DNA of 53,997 nucleotides from Anaerolineae bacterium (GTDB lineage Bacteria > Chloroflexota > Anaerolineae > Promineifilales > Promineifilaceae). The notes under the pieces are model-generated. The model searched no databases and was not told the DNA's origin. It saw nothing but the letters and a program-made list of their open reading frames with translations. Location: contig JADLAX010000037.1 of assembly GCA_020848035.1 (NCBI GenBank), positions 1-53,997 of the forward strand, read 5' to 3'. Shown piece after piece: positions 41,294 to 49,438 of the stretch (the stretch's first letter is position 1; every line of letters starts with the position of its first letter). Both the position numbers and the translations under genes were made by a program.

Positions 41294-43294
41294 TCAACTG
41301 GTTTCCTGCCAGGCGCGCAGCACTTCGGCCACGCTCCACGCCTGGGCCACGCAGCCGCGCGGCGTAAACGGCGCATCGCCGTCAAAAATCTCGCTCAGGC
41401 TGCCCATGCCGTGCGACCGAATCTGGTGGTGCATCAGCGAATCCAGGTACGATTGGGCCGCCGCTTTGTCGCCGTAGACGCGCAGATGGGCGCTGACAAA
41501 CGGACCAATCAGCCAGCCCCAGACGGTGCCCTGGTGGTACGCGCCGTCCCGCTTCTGCCGATCGCCGCCGTAGTGGCCCACGTACGCCTTGTCGTCGGGC
41601 GACAGGCTGCGCAGACCGTGGGCGGTCACCAGGTGACGGCCGCAGGCGTCCACAGACGAGCGCTGCTGCTCTGTCGTAAGCGGGCTGTGCGGCAGGGAGA
41701 TGGCCAGGAGTTGATTCGGCCGTAAACTGCCGTCCAGGCCATCGGCATTGGGCCCGTCGATCACGTCGTAGCAGTAGCCCATTTCTTTGTTCCAAAAACG
41801 GCCGAATCCCTTTTTCACCTTCTTGATCATTGCCTCGTACTCGGCGGGGTCTTCCCCCAGCAGCCGGGCAAAATCGGCCATGATGCACAACGCGTTGTAC
41901 CACAGCGCATTAATTTCCACCGGCTTGCCGATGCGCGACGTCACCACCCAGCTGTCCACCTTGGCATCCATCCAGGTGAGCTGCACTCCTTCTTCCCCGG
42001 CAAACAGCAGGCCGTCTTTGGTGTCCATCTGAATGTTGTAGCGGGTGCCCCGCTTGTGCCACAAAATGACCTCTTGCAGCACGGGGAACAGTTCGCGCAC
42101 CAGCGCCTCGTCGTGGGTGGCGGCGTGGTAGGCACGCAGCGCTTCAAAATACCACAGGGTGGCATCTACCGTGTTGTATTCGGGATGTTCCCCGGCGTCG
42201 GGGAAGCGGTTGGGCAGCATGCCCTGGTCTACAAATTGGGCGTAGGTGCGCAAAATGGAGGCGGCTACTTCAGGCCGTCCGGTCACCAGCGTCAGCCCTG
42301 GCAGGGCAATCATCGTGTCGCGACCCCAGTCGCTAAACCAGGGATAACCAGCGATAACGGAACGGCCGTTGACATCACGCGCCGTCGGTCTTTTCACCAC
42401 AAACTGGTCCGCCGCCAGCACCAGCTGCTCCACCACAGGTGGCAGAGCGGCCGGGTGCACCTGGCGCGCCCGCTCCAGCAGCGCTGCTTCGTAACTCTGC
42501 CGCTCGGCGTAAGCCGCCTCGCCGTCCAGGTTGGGTGATGGCTCGGTGCTGGCCACCAGCGTCAACGCTTCGCCCGGGCGCAAAACGGTGCGCAGCAGGG
42601 CGGCGTACATGTGGTCTTCCTGCACGTCATTTTGGCCGCGATACTCCTCAATGCTCAGGTAAAAATCTTCGTACCAATCAAACTGGGGGATCATTTCCAT
42701 CTTGTCGCTGAGCAGGTAAAGCGGGGCCGCCTTGTCGTGGACCTGAATGCGTAAGCCGTTGGCCACATCTTCCACCTCCGGCTCCCAATCGTTCATGATG
42801 GTCGTCTGGTGGTAGTCGCGGTAATTGACAAATGCTTTGGCTTCCAGCGTCAGCGGCCCGGTGGCCCGGACCAATTTGTAGTGCAGGTAGGTGGTGTTAG
42901 CCCCAGGCTGCATCCAGATGCGCTTTTCTAGCAGGGCATTGCCAAAAGCAAAGGTCCAGACGGGCGTGGTGCCCTCCAGGTGAAAGCGGTTAATGGTGTG
43001 ATGGCCGTTGCCTTCCACTTTGCTGTTGGCCCAACGATTGACATAAAGTGGGTAGAAACGGCCGCTTTGCGGATAAATCCCCTCATATTCCACCGTCTCA
43101 TCTACCTTGGCCAGCATCAGGGTGCGGCCCAACGGCGGCTGCAGTGCGGCCAACAGCAGGCCGTGGTAGCGGCGCGTCAGCATCCCGGCCACCGTCCCCG
43201 AGGCAAATCCCCCCATTCCGTTGGTGACCAGCCATTCTCTTGATTCAGCAATGGCCAGATTACCACTTATTTCGCGTCCAAAATCAATTAGCAC
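41294..43294 (-). CDS. Archaeal-type glycogen debranching enzyme (amylo-alpha-1,6-glucosidase)
   Basis: A 666-residue protein with an N-terminal GDE_N domain (NGMGGFASGTVAGMLTRRYHGLL) and a C-terminal (alpha/alpha)6 GH133-type catalytic barrel (SVIAGYPWFSDWGRDTMIAL, then QLTWMDAKV and RPNQLLAISLP, and YHQGTVWGWLIGPF). The acid residues in the barrel are in their usual places (WGRD, TWMD). It cuts branch points in glycogen. Start codon at 43294 fits the family N-terminus. Confidence 0.92.
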   Translation of the reverse strand: MLIDFGREISGNLAIAESREWLVTNGMGGFASGTVAGMLTRRYHGLLLAALQPPLGRTLMLAKVDETVEYEGIYPQSGRFYPLYVNRWANSKVEGNGHHTINRFHLEGTTPVWTFAFGNALLEKRIWMQPGANTTYLHYKLVRATGPLTLEAKAFVNYRDYHQTTIMNDWEPEVEDVANGLRIQVHDKAAPLYLLSDKMEMIPQFDWYEDFYLSIEEYRGQNDVQEDHMYAALLRTVLRPGEALTLVASTEPSPNLDGEAAYAERQSYEAALLERARQVHPAALPPVVEQLVLAADQFVVKRPTARDVNGRSVIAGYPWFSDWGRDTMIALPGLTLVTGRPEVAASILRTYAQFVDQGMLPNRFPDAGEHPEYNTVDATLWYFEALRAYHAATHDEALVRELFPVLQEVILWHKRGTRYNIQMDTKDGLLFAGEEGVQLTWMDAKVDSWVVTSRIGKPVEINALWYNALCIMADFARLLGEDPAEYEAMIKKVKKGFGRFWNKEMGYCYDVIDGPNADGLDGSLRPNQLLAISLPHSPLTTEQQRSSVDACGRHLVTAHGLRSLSPDDKAYVGHYGGDRQKRDGAYHQGTVWGWLIGPFVSAHLRVYGDKAAAQSYLDSLMHHQIRSHGMGSLSEIFDGDAPFTPRGCVAQAWSVAEVLRAWQETS

Positions 43295-43377
43295 GCAGTT
43301 ACTCCTTCACGCAGTTGAGTCGAGTTCATAAATTATAGTAAGCGAGTGGGCAAGTAGGCGAGTCTGTCAGTAGATCT

Positions 43378-43416
43378 TCCACTTTTCACTTTGTACTTCT
43401 CACTATTCACTTAACG
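43378..43416. repeat. Heptamer array between two divergent genes
   Basis: Five degenerate 7-bp units, CTTTTCA, CTTTGTA, CTTCTCA, CTATTCA, CTTAACG, in the 256-bp spacer between the divergent debranching and nth genes. Confidence 0.65.
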
Positions 43417-43550
43417 TTCAAACGCTGCCCCATTATACACTTGCACACCGAATCTGATAACGCTAGAGTTACACAGTGGAAATGAACCAGACTACGGCAA
43501 AATAACCAGAAAACAATCAGAAACGGCCGATTCCGCCGCAAGGCACACCC

Positions 43551-44198
43551 ATGGCAAAAAAGAAACCCTCACCCGACTACGTTCAAACCGTTTTGCAGCG
43601 GCTCCAGGCGGCACACCCCGATGCCCATTGCGAGCTCAACTACGAGACGCCGCTCCAGCTGCTGGTGGCCACCATCCTCTCGGCGCAGTGCACCGATGTG
43701 CGCGTGAACCTGGTAACGCCCCATCTTTTTGCCACCTACCCAGACGTTACCGCCCTGGCCACCGCCGACCGCGCCGAGTTGGAGGAGATTATCCGCCCCA
43801 CCGGCTTCTTTCGCCAAAAAGCGGCGTTTATTCAGGAGACGGCCGTATCCCTCCTGCAAAACCACGACGGCGCAGTCCCCAACGAGATGGCCGAGCTGAC
43901 CCAACTAAAAGGCGTGGCCCGCAAAACGGCCAACGTGGTGCTGGGCGAAATTTTCGGCAAGGCTGAAGGCATCACCGTCGATACCCACGTCAAGCGCATT
44001 GCCCACAAGCTGGGCCTCACCAGCACCAACGAAGACCCGGTGAAGGTGGAGCGTGAACTGATGGCCATCATTCCGCCCGAGCATTGGATCAGCATCTCGC
44101 ACCTGCTTATTTTCCACGGCCGTCGCATTTGCATCGCCCGCCGCCCACACTGCCCCCACTGCCCCCTCAACGACATCTGCCCCTCCGCCGAGCTGTAA
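43551..44198 (+). CDS. nth: Endonuclease III
   Basis: A 215-residue base-excision glycosylase/lyase for oxidised pyrimidines. LLVATILSAQCTDVRVN, the HhH motif LKGVARKTANVVL with the catalytic lysine, VDTHVKRI with the catalytic aspartate, and the four-cysteine Fe-S loop CIARRPHCPHCPLNDIC are all intact. Full length. Confidence 0.96.
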   Translation: MAKKKPSPDYVQTVLQRLQAAHPDAHCELNYETPLQLLVATILSAQCTDVRVNLVTPHLFATYPDVTALATADRAELEEIIRPTGFFRQKAAFIQETAVSLLQNHDGAVPNEMAELTQLKGVARKTANVVLGEIFGKAEGITVDTHVKRIAHKLGLTSTNEDPVKVERELMAIIPPEHWISISHLLIFHGRRICIARRPHCPHCPLNDICPSAEL

Positions 44199-44238
44199 CA
44201 TGACCCCACTCAACCGCCCGCCTAAAAAAAGAGGAACT

Positions 44239-44727
44239 ATGGATTTCACAACTGTTCTGCTCATCATGGTTGCCGTGCTGCTGATGCTCGTCGCCTACTT
44301 ACGCCATGATGGCAGCCTCACCGTTGGGCTAAAATCTGGCGCGCAAACGTTTGTGAAACTACTGCCCATCTTTGTAGCCGTCTTCATCATCGTAGGGCTG
44401 TCTGAAGTGCTGGTGCCGCAAGAACTGATCAGCCGCTGGATGGGCGAGCAGTCGGGCTGGCGTGGCATTGTCCTGGCTTCGGCACTGGGGGCGGTAATGC
44501 CGCCCAGCATTTTTGTCAGCTTCCCGCTGGCGGCCACCCTGTACAAAGCCGGTGCTGGCATTGGCGCAGGTGTGGCCTTCGTCACCTCCTGGTCGCTTCT
44601 GACGGTGTTCCGCATGCCGCTGGAGGTAAGCATCGTTGGCCTGCGCCCCACGCTCATCCGCATGGGCGTTGGTCTCATTTTCCCCCTCATCGCGGGCTTC
44701 GTCGCCGATTTTCTGTTCGGTTCGTGA
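44239..44727 (+). CDS. Half-size DUF318/ArsP-like permease
   Basis: A 162-residue membrane protein with about five helices, like one half of the ArsP/YraQ permeases (LPIFVAVFIIVGLSEVLVPQ then GAVMPPSIFVSFPLAATLYK and GAGIGAGVAFVTSWSLL). The CSC motif of the full-length permease at 19170 is absent (VMPPSIF here). It may act as a dimer. ATG at 44239 is preferred for AGAGG 5-8 bp before it. Confidence 0.72.
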   Translation: MDFTTVLLIMVAVLLMLVAYLRHDGSLTVGLKSGAQTFVKLLPIFVAVFIIVGLSEVLVPQELISRWMGEQSGWRGIVLASALGAVMPPSIFVSFPLAATLYKAGAGIGAGVAFVTSWSLLTVFRMPLEVSIVGLRPTLIRMGVGLIFPLIAGFVADFLFGS

Positions 44728-44799
44728 AATGATTCGCCCCAGTGGGCCTAGAAAGTTGAGAGGTTTGAGGTTCCTGAAGCTCACCCACAGACGAAAGCA

Positions 44800-44886
44800 C
44801 CCCTCACCCCTCATCCCTCATCCCTCATCCCTCCCCCCTCATCCCTCACCCCTCATCCCTCATCCCTCATCCCTCATCCCTCCCCC
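44800..44886. repeat. TCATCCC heptamer array
   Basis: About twelve units, mostly TCATCCC with TCACCCC and TCCCCCC variants, in the spacer before the GTP cyclohydrolase gene. Confidence 0.9.
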
Positions 44887-44991
44887 AATCGATCCAATCC
44901 GGCCAGAGTTGCGTATAATCGTAATAAGTCCTTCAAGAAACCTCACTGATTCACAAAAAGCGAGAATAAGCTGTGTTGGAGTATAAAAAGC

Positions 44992-46290
44992 ATGAAGAAC
45001 CTTGTCGTCGAGCGCATAACGTGTGCTCGTATTCCCACGGAAGCTGGGGAATTTCAACTCTGTTACTATCGCAACAACCTGGACGAAAAAGAACATCTGG
45101 CCTTGATTGTTGGCGAAATTGATTCGCAAAAACCAACCCTGGTACGTATCCATTCCGAATGTTTTACCGGAGATGTGCTCGGTTCGCTGCGCTGCGACTG
45201 CGGGCCGCAGCTCAACCAGGCGATGCAGCGCATTGCCCAGGTAGGCGCAGGCATCATCATTTATTTGCGACAGGAGGGACGCGGCATTGGCCTGCTGGAT
45301 AAGCTGCGTGCTTACAATTTAATGGACGAAGGGTACGACACGGTGGATGCCAATCTCAAGTTGGGCCACCAGGCGGATGCGCGAGATTACACCATTGCCG
45401 TACGCATGTTGCAGGATTTGGGCGTTACGGCCGTACAGCTGCTAACCAACAACCCGGGCAAGATTGAAAGCCTGGAGCGGTGGGGCATTCCCGTGGTGGA
45501 GCGCGTACCGATGCTACCGGCCGTCACCGTCGAAAACGCCGCCTACCTGGCCACCAAGGTGGAGCGAATGCGCCACCTGATGAACCTGAACGGCCGTTCC
45601 CCCGCCCCCATACGCCAACCCAAAGCCGTGCCCCACGGCCGTCCCTTTGTCACCCTCAGCTATGCCCAAAGTGTTGATGGCTCCATCACCCGGCGGCGCG
45701 GTGAACCGCTGGCCCTCAGCGGGCAGGAATCCCTGACGCTCACCCACCAGCTGCGCACCGGGCACGACGCCATCCTGGTGGGCATCGGCACCGTGCTGGC
45801 CGACGACCCGCGCCTGACGGTACGCCTGGTGGCTGGCCCCGACCCGCAGCCGATCATCGTGGACAGCCAGCTGCGGCTGCCCCTGACGGCCAGACTGCTG
45901 ACCGAGCATCCGCGCCAGCCTATCGTGGCCACTACGGCCGCAGCCGATCCGCGCCGGGCAGCAGCCCTGCAAGATGCGGGAGCGCAGGTGGTGCGGCTGC
46001 CTGGGACGGGCAACGGCCGTGTCAATCTGCCCGCCCTGTTGGATTGGCTGTACCAGTCGGGCCTACACCGCCTGATGGTGGAAGGCGGCGCGAATATCAT
46101 TACCAGCTTCCTGGCGGCGCAGCTGGTGGATCGCCTGGTGATTACCGTTGCCCCATTGCTGGTGGGCGGCCTCAACGCCGTGGGCAACCTCAATGGCAGC
46201 GGCCTGCCCCAGCTGAAAAATCTGCACACCCAATGGCTGGGCAAAGATATGATCCTCTCCGGCGACGTGCGCTGGCCTGAGGAAAATTAG
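44992..46290 (+). CDS. GTP cyclohydrolase II fused to a RibD-type reductase domain
   Basis: A 432-residue two-domain enzyme. Residues 1-200 are GTP cyclohydrolase II: zinc ligands C57, C68, C70 (HSECFTGDVLGSLRCDCG) and YLRQEGRGIGLLDKLRAYNL. Residues 218-428 are the RibD/RibG C-terminal reductase (FVTLSYAQSVDGSITRRRGE, LVGIGTVLADDPRLTVR, LMVEGGANIITSFL). The deaminase domain of RibD is missing, as is the RibB domain usual as a GCHII partner. Classic riboflavin synthesis needs the deaminase between these two steps, so the fusion may serve a different pteridine or flavin-like pathway with the genes downstream, or rely on a separate deaminase. Confidence 0.9.
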   Translation: MKNLVVERITCARIPTEAGEFQLCYYRNNLDEKEHLALIVGEIDSQKPTLVRIHSECFTGDVLGSLRCDCGPQLNQAMQRIAQVGAGIIIYLRQEGRGIGLLDKLRAYNLMDEGYDTVDANLKLGHQADARDYTIAVRMLQDLGVTAVQLLTNNPGKIESLERWGIPVVERVPMLPAVTVENAAYLATKVERMRHLMNLNGRSPAPIRQPKAVPHGRPFVTLSYAQSVDGSITRRRGEPLALSGQESLTLTHQLRTGHDAILVGIGTVLADDPRLTVRLVAGPDPQPIIVDSQLRLPLTARLLTEHPRQPIVATTAAADPRRAAALQDAGAQVVRLPGTGNGRVNLPALLDWLYQSGLHRLMVEGGANIITSFLAAQLVDRLVITVAPLLVGGLNAVGNLNGSGLPQLKNLHTQWLGKDMILSGDVRWPEEN

Positions 46291-46344
46291 CCGCGGATGG
46301 CGCGGATTAAACCCAAAATCCTGCTAATCCGCGCAATCCGCGGC
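46290..46344. repeat. CCGCGGAT palindromic element
   Basis: Twenty-bp arms (46290-46309 and 46325-46344, built from GCCGCGGAT and GCGCGGATTA) pair with one mismatch around a 15-nt loop, directly after the stop codon. No T run on the plus strand. Confidence 0.75.
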
Positions 46345-46361
46345 AAAAAAAGGAAGTGAGG

Positions 46362-46796
46362 ATGACTCAGTTTGACGTGCCGAATCCAGCCTACGAGCAG
46401 GCGGTGCGGGACAGCTTTGGCAAGCAGACGTTTATGGACTTTTTAGGGGCGAAGTTAACGGCCGTTGCCCCCGGGCAGGTCACCATCGAGCTGCCCGTTA
46501 CGCCCAACCTGCTTCAGCAGCATGGTTTTGTGCACGCCGGGGCGACAACGGCCGTTGTTGATTCTGCCTGCGGCTACGCCACGCTCTCCCTGCTGCCCCC
46601 CGGCAGCGAAGTGGTCACCGTGGAGTTTAAGATGAATTTGCTCGCCCCCGCGCTGGGCGTAAAAATGATCGCCCACGGGCGGGTGGTGCGGCCCGGCCGC
46701 ACGCTCACCGTCTGCCAGGGCGAACTGTTCGGCGAAGATGAAAACGGCAGCCGCAAGCTGTGCGCCATCATGACCGCCACCATGATTCGGCGGTAG
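46362..46796 (+). CDS. PaaI-like hotdog thioesterase
   Basis: A 144-residue hotdog-fold protein. QQHGFVHAGATTAVVDSACG is the PaaI signature (Asn/His-Gly-Gly region here HGFVHAG with the acidic residue D in VVDSA), followed by EVVTVEFKMNLLAPALG. It would cleave a CoA thioester; the substrate is unknown. ATG at 46362 is chosen over the GTG at 46356 because GGAAG lies 6 bp before the ATG. Confidence 0.85.
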   Translation: MTQFDVPNPAYEQAVRDSFGKQTFMDFLGAKLTAVAPGQVTIELPVTPNLLQQHGFVHAGATTAVVDSACGYATLSLLPPGSEVVTVEFKMNLLAPALGVKMIAHGRVVRPGRTLTVCQGELFGEDENGSRKLCAIMTATMIRR

Positions 46797-46798
46797 GT

Positions 46799-46866
46799 AC
46801 ACCCTCTCCCACAGGGAGAGGGTGCCAGTTCTCTCCCCCTGCGGGGGAGAGCTAGAGAGGGGGTAG
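46799..46866. repeat. Two palindromic CTCTCCC elements
   Basis: CACCCTCTCCC-ACA-GGGAGAGGGTG (46800-46824) and CTCTCCCCC-TGC-GGGGGAGAG (46833-46853) in the spacer between the thioesterase and dehydrogenase genes; relatives of the element inside the gene at 35665. Confidence 0.75.
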
Positions 46867-46886
46867 ACACCTGCCCCACAAACAAA

Positions 46887-47918
46887 ATGATGCAAAGACA
46901 CGCTCTCTTTTTTACCGCCCCATACCAGCTGGAACTGCGCCAGGAGCCGCTGCCGCCGCTGCCGGACGATGGCCTGCTGGTGCAAACCATCGTCTCGGCC
47001 ATCAGCCCGGGCACGGAGATGCTGCTTTATCGCGGCCAGATGCCCGCCGACCTGATGGCCGACGCCACCATTGCCGCGCTGGGCGAAGGCGGCTATCCAC
47101 AAAAGTATGGCTACGCTGCGGTGGGTCGCGTCATTGAGGTTGGCAAATCGGTAGACAAAGCGTGGCGCGACCGGCTGGTGTTTGCCTTCCAGCCGCACCA
47201 ATCCCACTTCATCGCCCAGCCAGAGGAGGTGCTGCCGCTGCCCGAGGAAATGCGACCAGAAACGGCCGTCTTCCTGCCCAACATGGAAACGGCCGTCTCC
47301 TTCATCATGGACGCCCAGCCGGGCATTGGCGAGCAGGTGGCCGTATTTGGTCAGGGCATCGTCGGGCTGCTCACCACCAGCCTGCTGGCCCAGCTGCCGC
47401 TGGCCAGCCTGCTGACGCTCGATGGCTACCCGCTGCGCCGCGATTGGTCGCAAAAGCTGGGGGCCAGCGCCAGCCTGGACCCCGCCACCCCCGATTTAGC
47501 CGACCAAATTCAGGCCGCCCTGCCGCACGCCAGCCACCATCCCGGCCTCGATTTAGCCTTTGAGCTGTCCGGCAACCCGGCGGCATTGGATATGGCAATT
47601 GGGCTGATGGGGTTTAGCGGCCGACTCCTCATCGGTTCCTGGTACGGCCGTAAGCGGGCCAACCTGGACCTGGGCGGCCACTTCCACCGCAGTCAGATTC
47701 AGCTCATCAGCAGCCAGGTGAGCCACATCGCGCCGCGCTGGCAGGGGCGCTGGAGTAAAGCCCGGCGGCTGGCCGTCGCCTGGGAGATGCTGCAAACGGT
47801 GCAGCCGCAGCAGCTCATCACCCAGCGCTTCCCGCTGGCGCAAGCGCAAAAAGCGTATGAATTGATTGATTTGCGGCCGGAAACGGCCGTGCAGGTTGTT
47901 TTTATCTACGATCGATAA
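46887..47918 (+). CDS. MDR-family dehydrogenase (BchC-like subgroup)
   Basis: A 343-residue medium-chain dehydrogenase/reductase. QTIVSAISPGTEMLLYRGQM stands where the catalytic zinc cysteine normally is, so it is probably not a zinc enzyme; YGYAAVGRVIEVG and the nucleotide loop VAVFGQGIVGLLTT are clear. This resembles the BchC and related subgroup that act on ring-like substrates or sugars. With GCHII, PTPS and glycosyltransferase genes around it, it may oxidise or reduce a pterin side chain or sugar. Either of two tandem ATG codons can be the start. Confidence 0.82.
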   Translation: MMQRHALFFTAPYQLELRQEPLPPLPDDGLLVQTIVSAISPGTEMLLYRGQMPADLMADATIAALGEGGYPQKYGYAAVGRVIEVGKSVDKAWRDRLVFAFQPHQSHFIAQPEEVLPLPEEMRPETAVFLPNMETAVSFIMDAQPGIGEQVAVFGQGIVGLLTTSLLAQLPLASLLTLDGYPLRRDWSQKLGASASLDPATPDLADQIQAALPHASHHPGLDLAFELSGNPAALDMAIGLMGFSGRLLIGSWYGRKRANLDLGGHFHRSQIQLISSQVSHIAPRWQGRWSKARRLAVAWEMLQTVQPQQLITQRFPLAQAQKAYELIDLRPETAVQVVFIYDR

Positions 47919-47937
47919 GTTTCAAGAGGAGGGATCG

Positions 47938-48846
47938 TTGAAACACATCCGCTTCAGCACAACAACAAATCCAGATTATGAGCGCCTGCAGAACCTTGTG
48001 GATCAAGGAAGTGATGACCCGCACATTCACGCAATAGATATGCCTTATCGGCTTACATCTACCTGGCAAGAGCAAGGAGGTGAAATCGGTTTGTGGGAAA
48101 AAGATGGCGAGTTGGTTGCCTGGGCCGTTTTCCAACCGCCCTGGTTTAATGTTGACTATGCCATGCATCCATCCGTACACGGCTCGCTTCTGGAGATGGA
48201 AATATTCTCTTGGGGCAAAGAGCAGATGAGCAAGTATGCGAACCACACAGGGAGCCAATTCTACGGTTCTTTTGAGTTTGCGTCGGACGCGCCCCATGCT
48301 CAAACAATAAAAAAACATTTGGAAGCCCAAGGTTTCCAGCTATTCGATTGGAGCATCATTCAATTTACCCTGGACTTGAAACAAAGTTTACCCTTGCCGC
48401 AATTGATGAGCGGGTTTGAGGTACGGCCGTTACGCGGCATTTCTGAAGCACAAGTTTACGTTGATCTACACTGTGCAGCTTTCGACTCTGACAAAATGAC
48501 GCTAAGCTGGCGGGAACGTACGCTTACACATCCTGGCTACAAACCCGAACTAGATTTAGTCGTTGTTAATCCAAATAATGAGCCTGTTGGCTTCTGCATC
48601 TGTTGGACATGGCAAGGCGCCGGTCATATCGAACCGCTTGGTGTTCATCCCAACTACCAAGGTCAAGGGCTGGGCAAAGCGTTGGAGCTTACGGCTGCCC
48701 ATATTTTGCAAGATCATGGTATCCAAACTTTGCGTGTCGATCATGCCAGTTTCAATGGAGCAGCGATTGCCTTATCCCAGAAAACAGGGTTTAAACAGTT
48801 CAAAAATGCGTTGCGATATTATGTGGCTGTAAGCCCTGGTCATTGA
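47938..48846 (+). CDS. Protein with two GNAT acetyltransferase domains
   Basis: A 302-residue protein; the second half has the acetyl-CoA loop LGVHPNYQGQGLGKALELTA and the closing NGAAIALSQKTGF, the first half looks like a degenerate GNAT. Base composition is AT-richer than in its neighbours and only one ACGGCCGT is present, so it may be an insertion into the pterin-like gene set. The TTG at 47938 follows GAGGAGGG at 6 bp. It ends with its own terminator. Confidence 0.83.
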   Translation: MKHIRFSTTTNPDYERLQNLVDQGSDDPHIHAIDMPYRLTSTWQEQGGEIGLWEKDGELVAWAVFQPPWFNVDYAMHPSVHGSLLEMEIFSWGKEQMSKYANHTGSQFYGSFEFASDAPHAQTIKKHLEAQGFQLFDWSIIQFTLDLKQSLPLPQLMSGFEVRPLRGISEAQVYVDLHCAAFDSDKMTLSWRERTLTHPGYKPELDLVVVNPNNEPVGFCICWTWQGAGHIEPLGVHPNYQGQGLGKALELTAAHILQDHGIQTLRVDHASFNGAAIALSQKTGFKQFKNALRYYVAVSPGH

Positions 48847-48852
48847 CGTCTT

Positions 48853-48889
48853 AGAAGTTCAACTTCTGCGAGAAGTTGAACTTCTTTTT
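48853..48889 (+). terminator. Rho-independent terminator after the GNAT gene
   Basis: AGAAGTTCAACTTCT and AGAAGTTGAACTTCT form a 15-bp perfect stem around GCG, followed by TTTT. Each arm is itself nearly palindromic. Confidence 0.9.
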
Positions 48890-48904
48890 CACAAAGGAGA
48901 ATTT

Positions 48905-49294
48905 ATGTACACCGTCGCCGTTAAACGTGATTTTGTCGCCCAGCATTTCCTCATCGGTGGGGATTGGGGGGCAGAAAATGAGTGGCACTCGCACCACTAC
49001 GTCGTCGAGCTTCAGCTTAGCGGCCCCACGCTGGACCAGCACGGCTATCTCGTTGACATCGTGGATATCGAAGCCAACCTGGAAACACTGGTAGCCTACT
49101 ACAAAGACAAAACGCTCAATGACCTGCCCGAATTTGCCGGGCTCAACCCCAGCATCGAGCATTTCGCCCGCATCCTCGCCACCCAACTCGCCGAACGCAT
49201 CCAGGCCGACACGCTGAGCGAGCTTATGGTGAAGATTTGGGAAAATGAGATTGCCTGGGCGTCGTTTAGGTTAGCGGTGAATGGTGGCAGGTGA
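48905..49294 (+). CDS. 6-pyruvoyltetrahydropterin synthase/QueD-like protein
   Basis: A 129-residue PTPS-fold protein (T-fold). The three zinc histidines are H14, H28 and H30. The catalytic cysteine, four residues before the HxH pair in QueD, is Glu24 here, and the HGH is HSH. Acidic substitution at this site is known from PTPS-III, which makes a different product from dihydroneopterin triphosphate, though there the Glu is three residues ahead. So a standard queuosine or biopterin step is unlikely. AAAGGAGA precedes the ATG. The C-terminal EIAWASF keeps the substrate-binding Glu region. Confidence 0.85.
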   Translation: MYTVAVKRDFVAQHFLIGGDWGAENEWHSHHYVVELQLSGPTLDQHGYLVDIVDIEANLETLVAYYKDKTLNDLPEFAGLNPSIEHFARILATQLAERIQADTLSELMVKIWENEIAWASFRLAVNGGR

Positions 49295-49436
49295 GCAGGT
49301 GGCAAGTGGCAAGTGGCAAGTGGCAAGTGGCAAGTGGCAAGTGGCAAGTGATTTTACCTGCAACCTGCAACCTGCAACCTGCAACCTGCCACTTTTCACT
49401 TCTCACTTCTCACTTTTTACTTTTCACTTCTCATTG
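49285..49436. repeat. GGCAAGT and CCTGCAA heptamer arrays
   Basis: Seven exact GGCAAGT units (49302-49350), then ACCTGCA units (49357-49390), then CTTTTCA/CTTCTCA units (49391-49433). The first array begins at the 3' end of the PTPS-like gene and gives part of its last codons (GGR). Confidence 0.92.
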
Positions 49437-49438
49437 AC

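Noticed and set aside
49302..49350. CRISPR-like array of GGCAAGT units
   Set aside because: Units are 7 bp without spacers; it is a simple tandem repeat and no cas gene is present.
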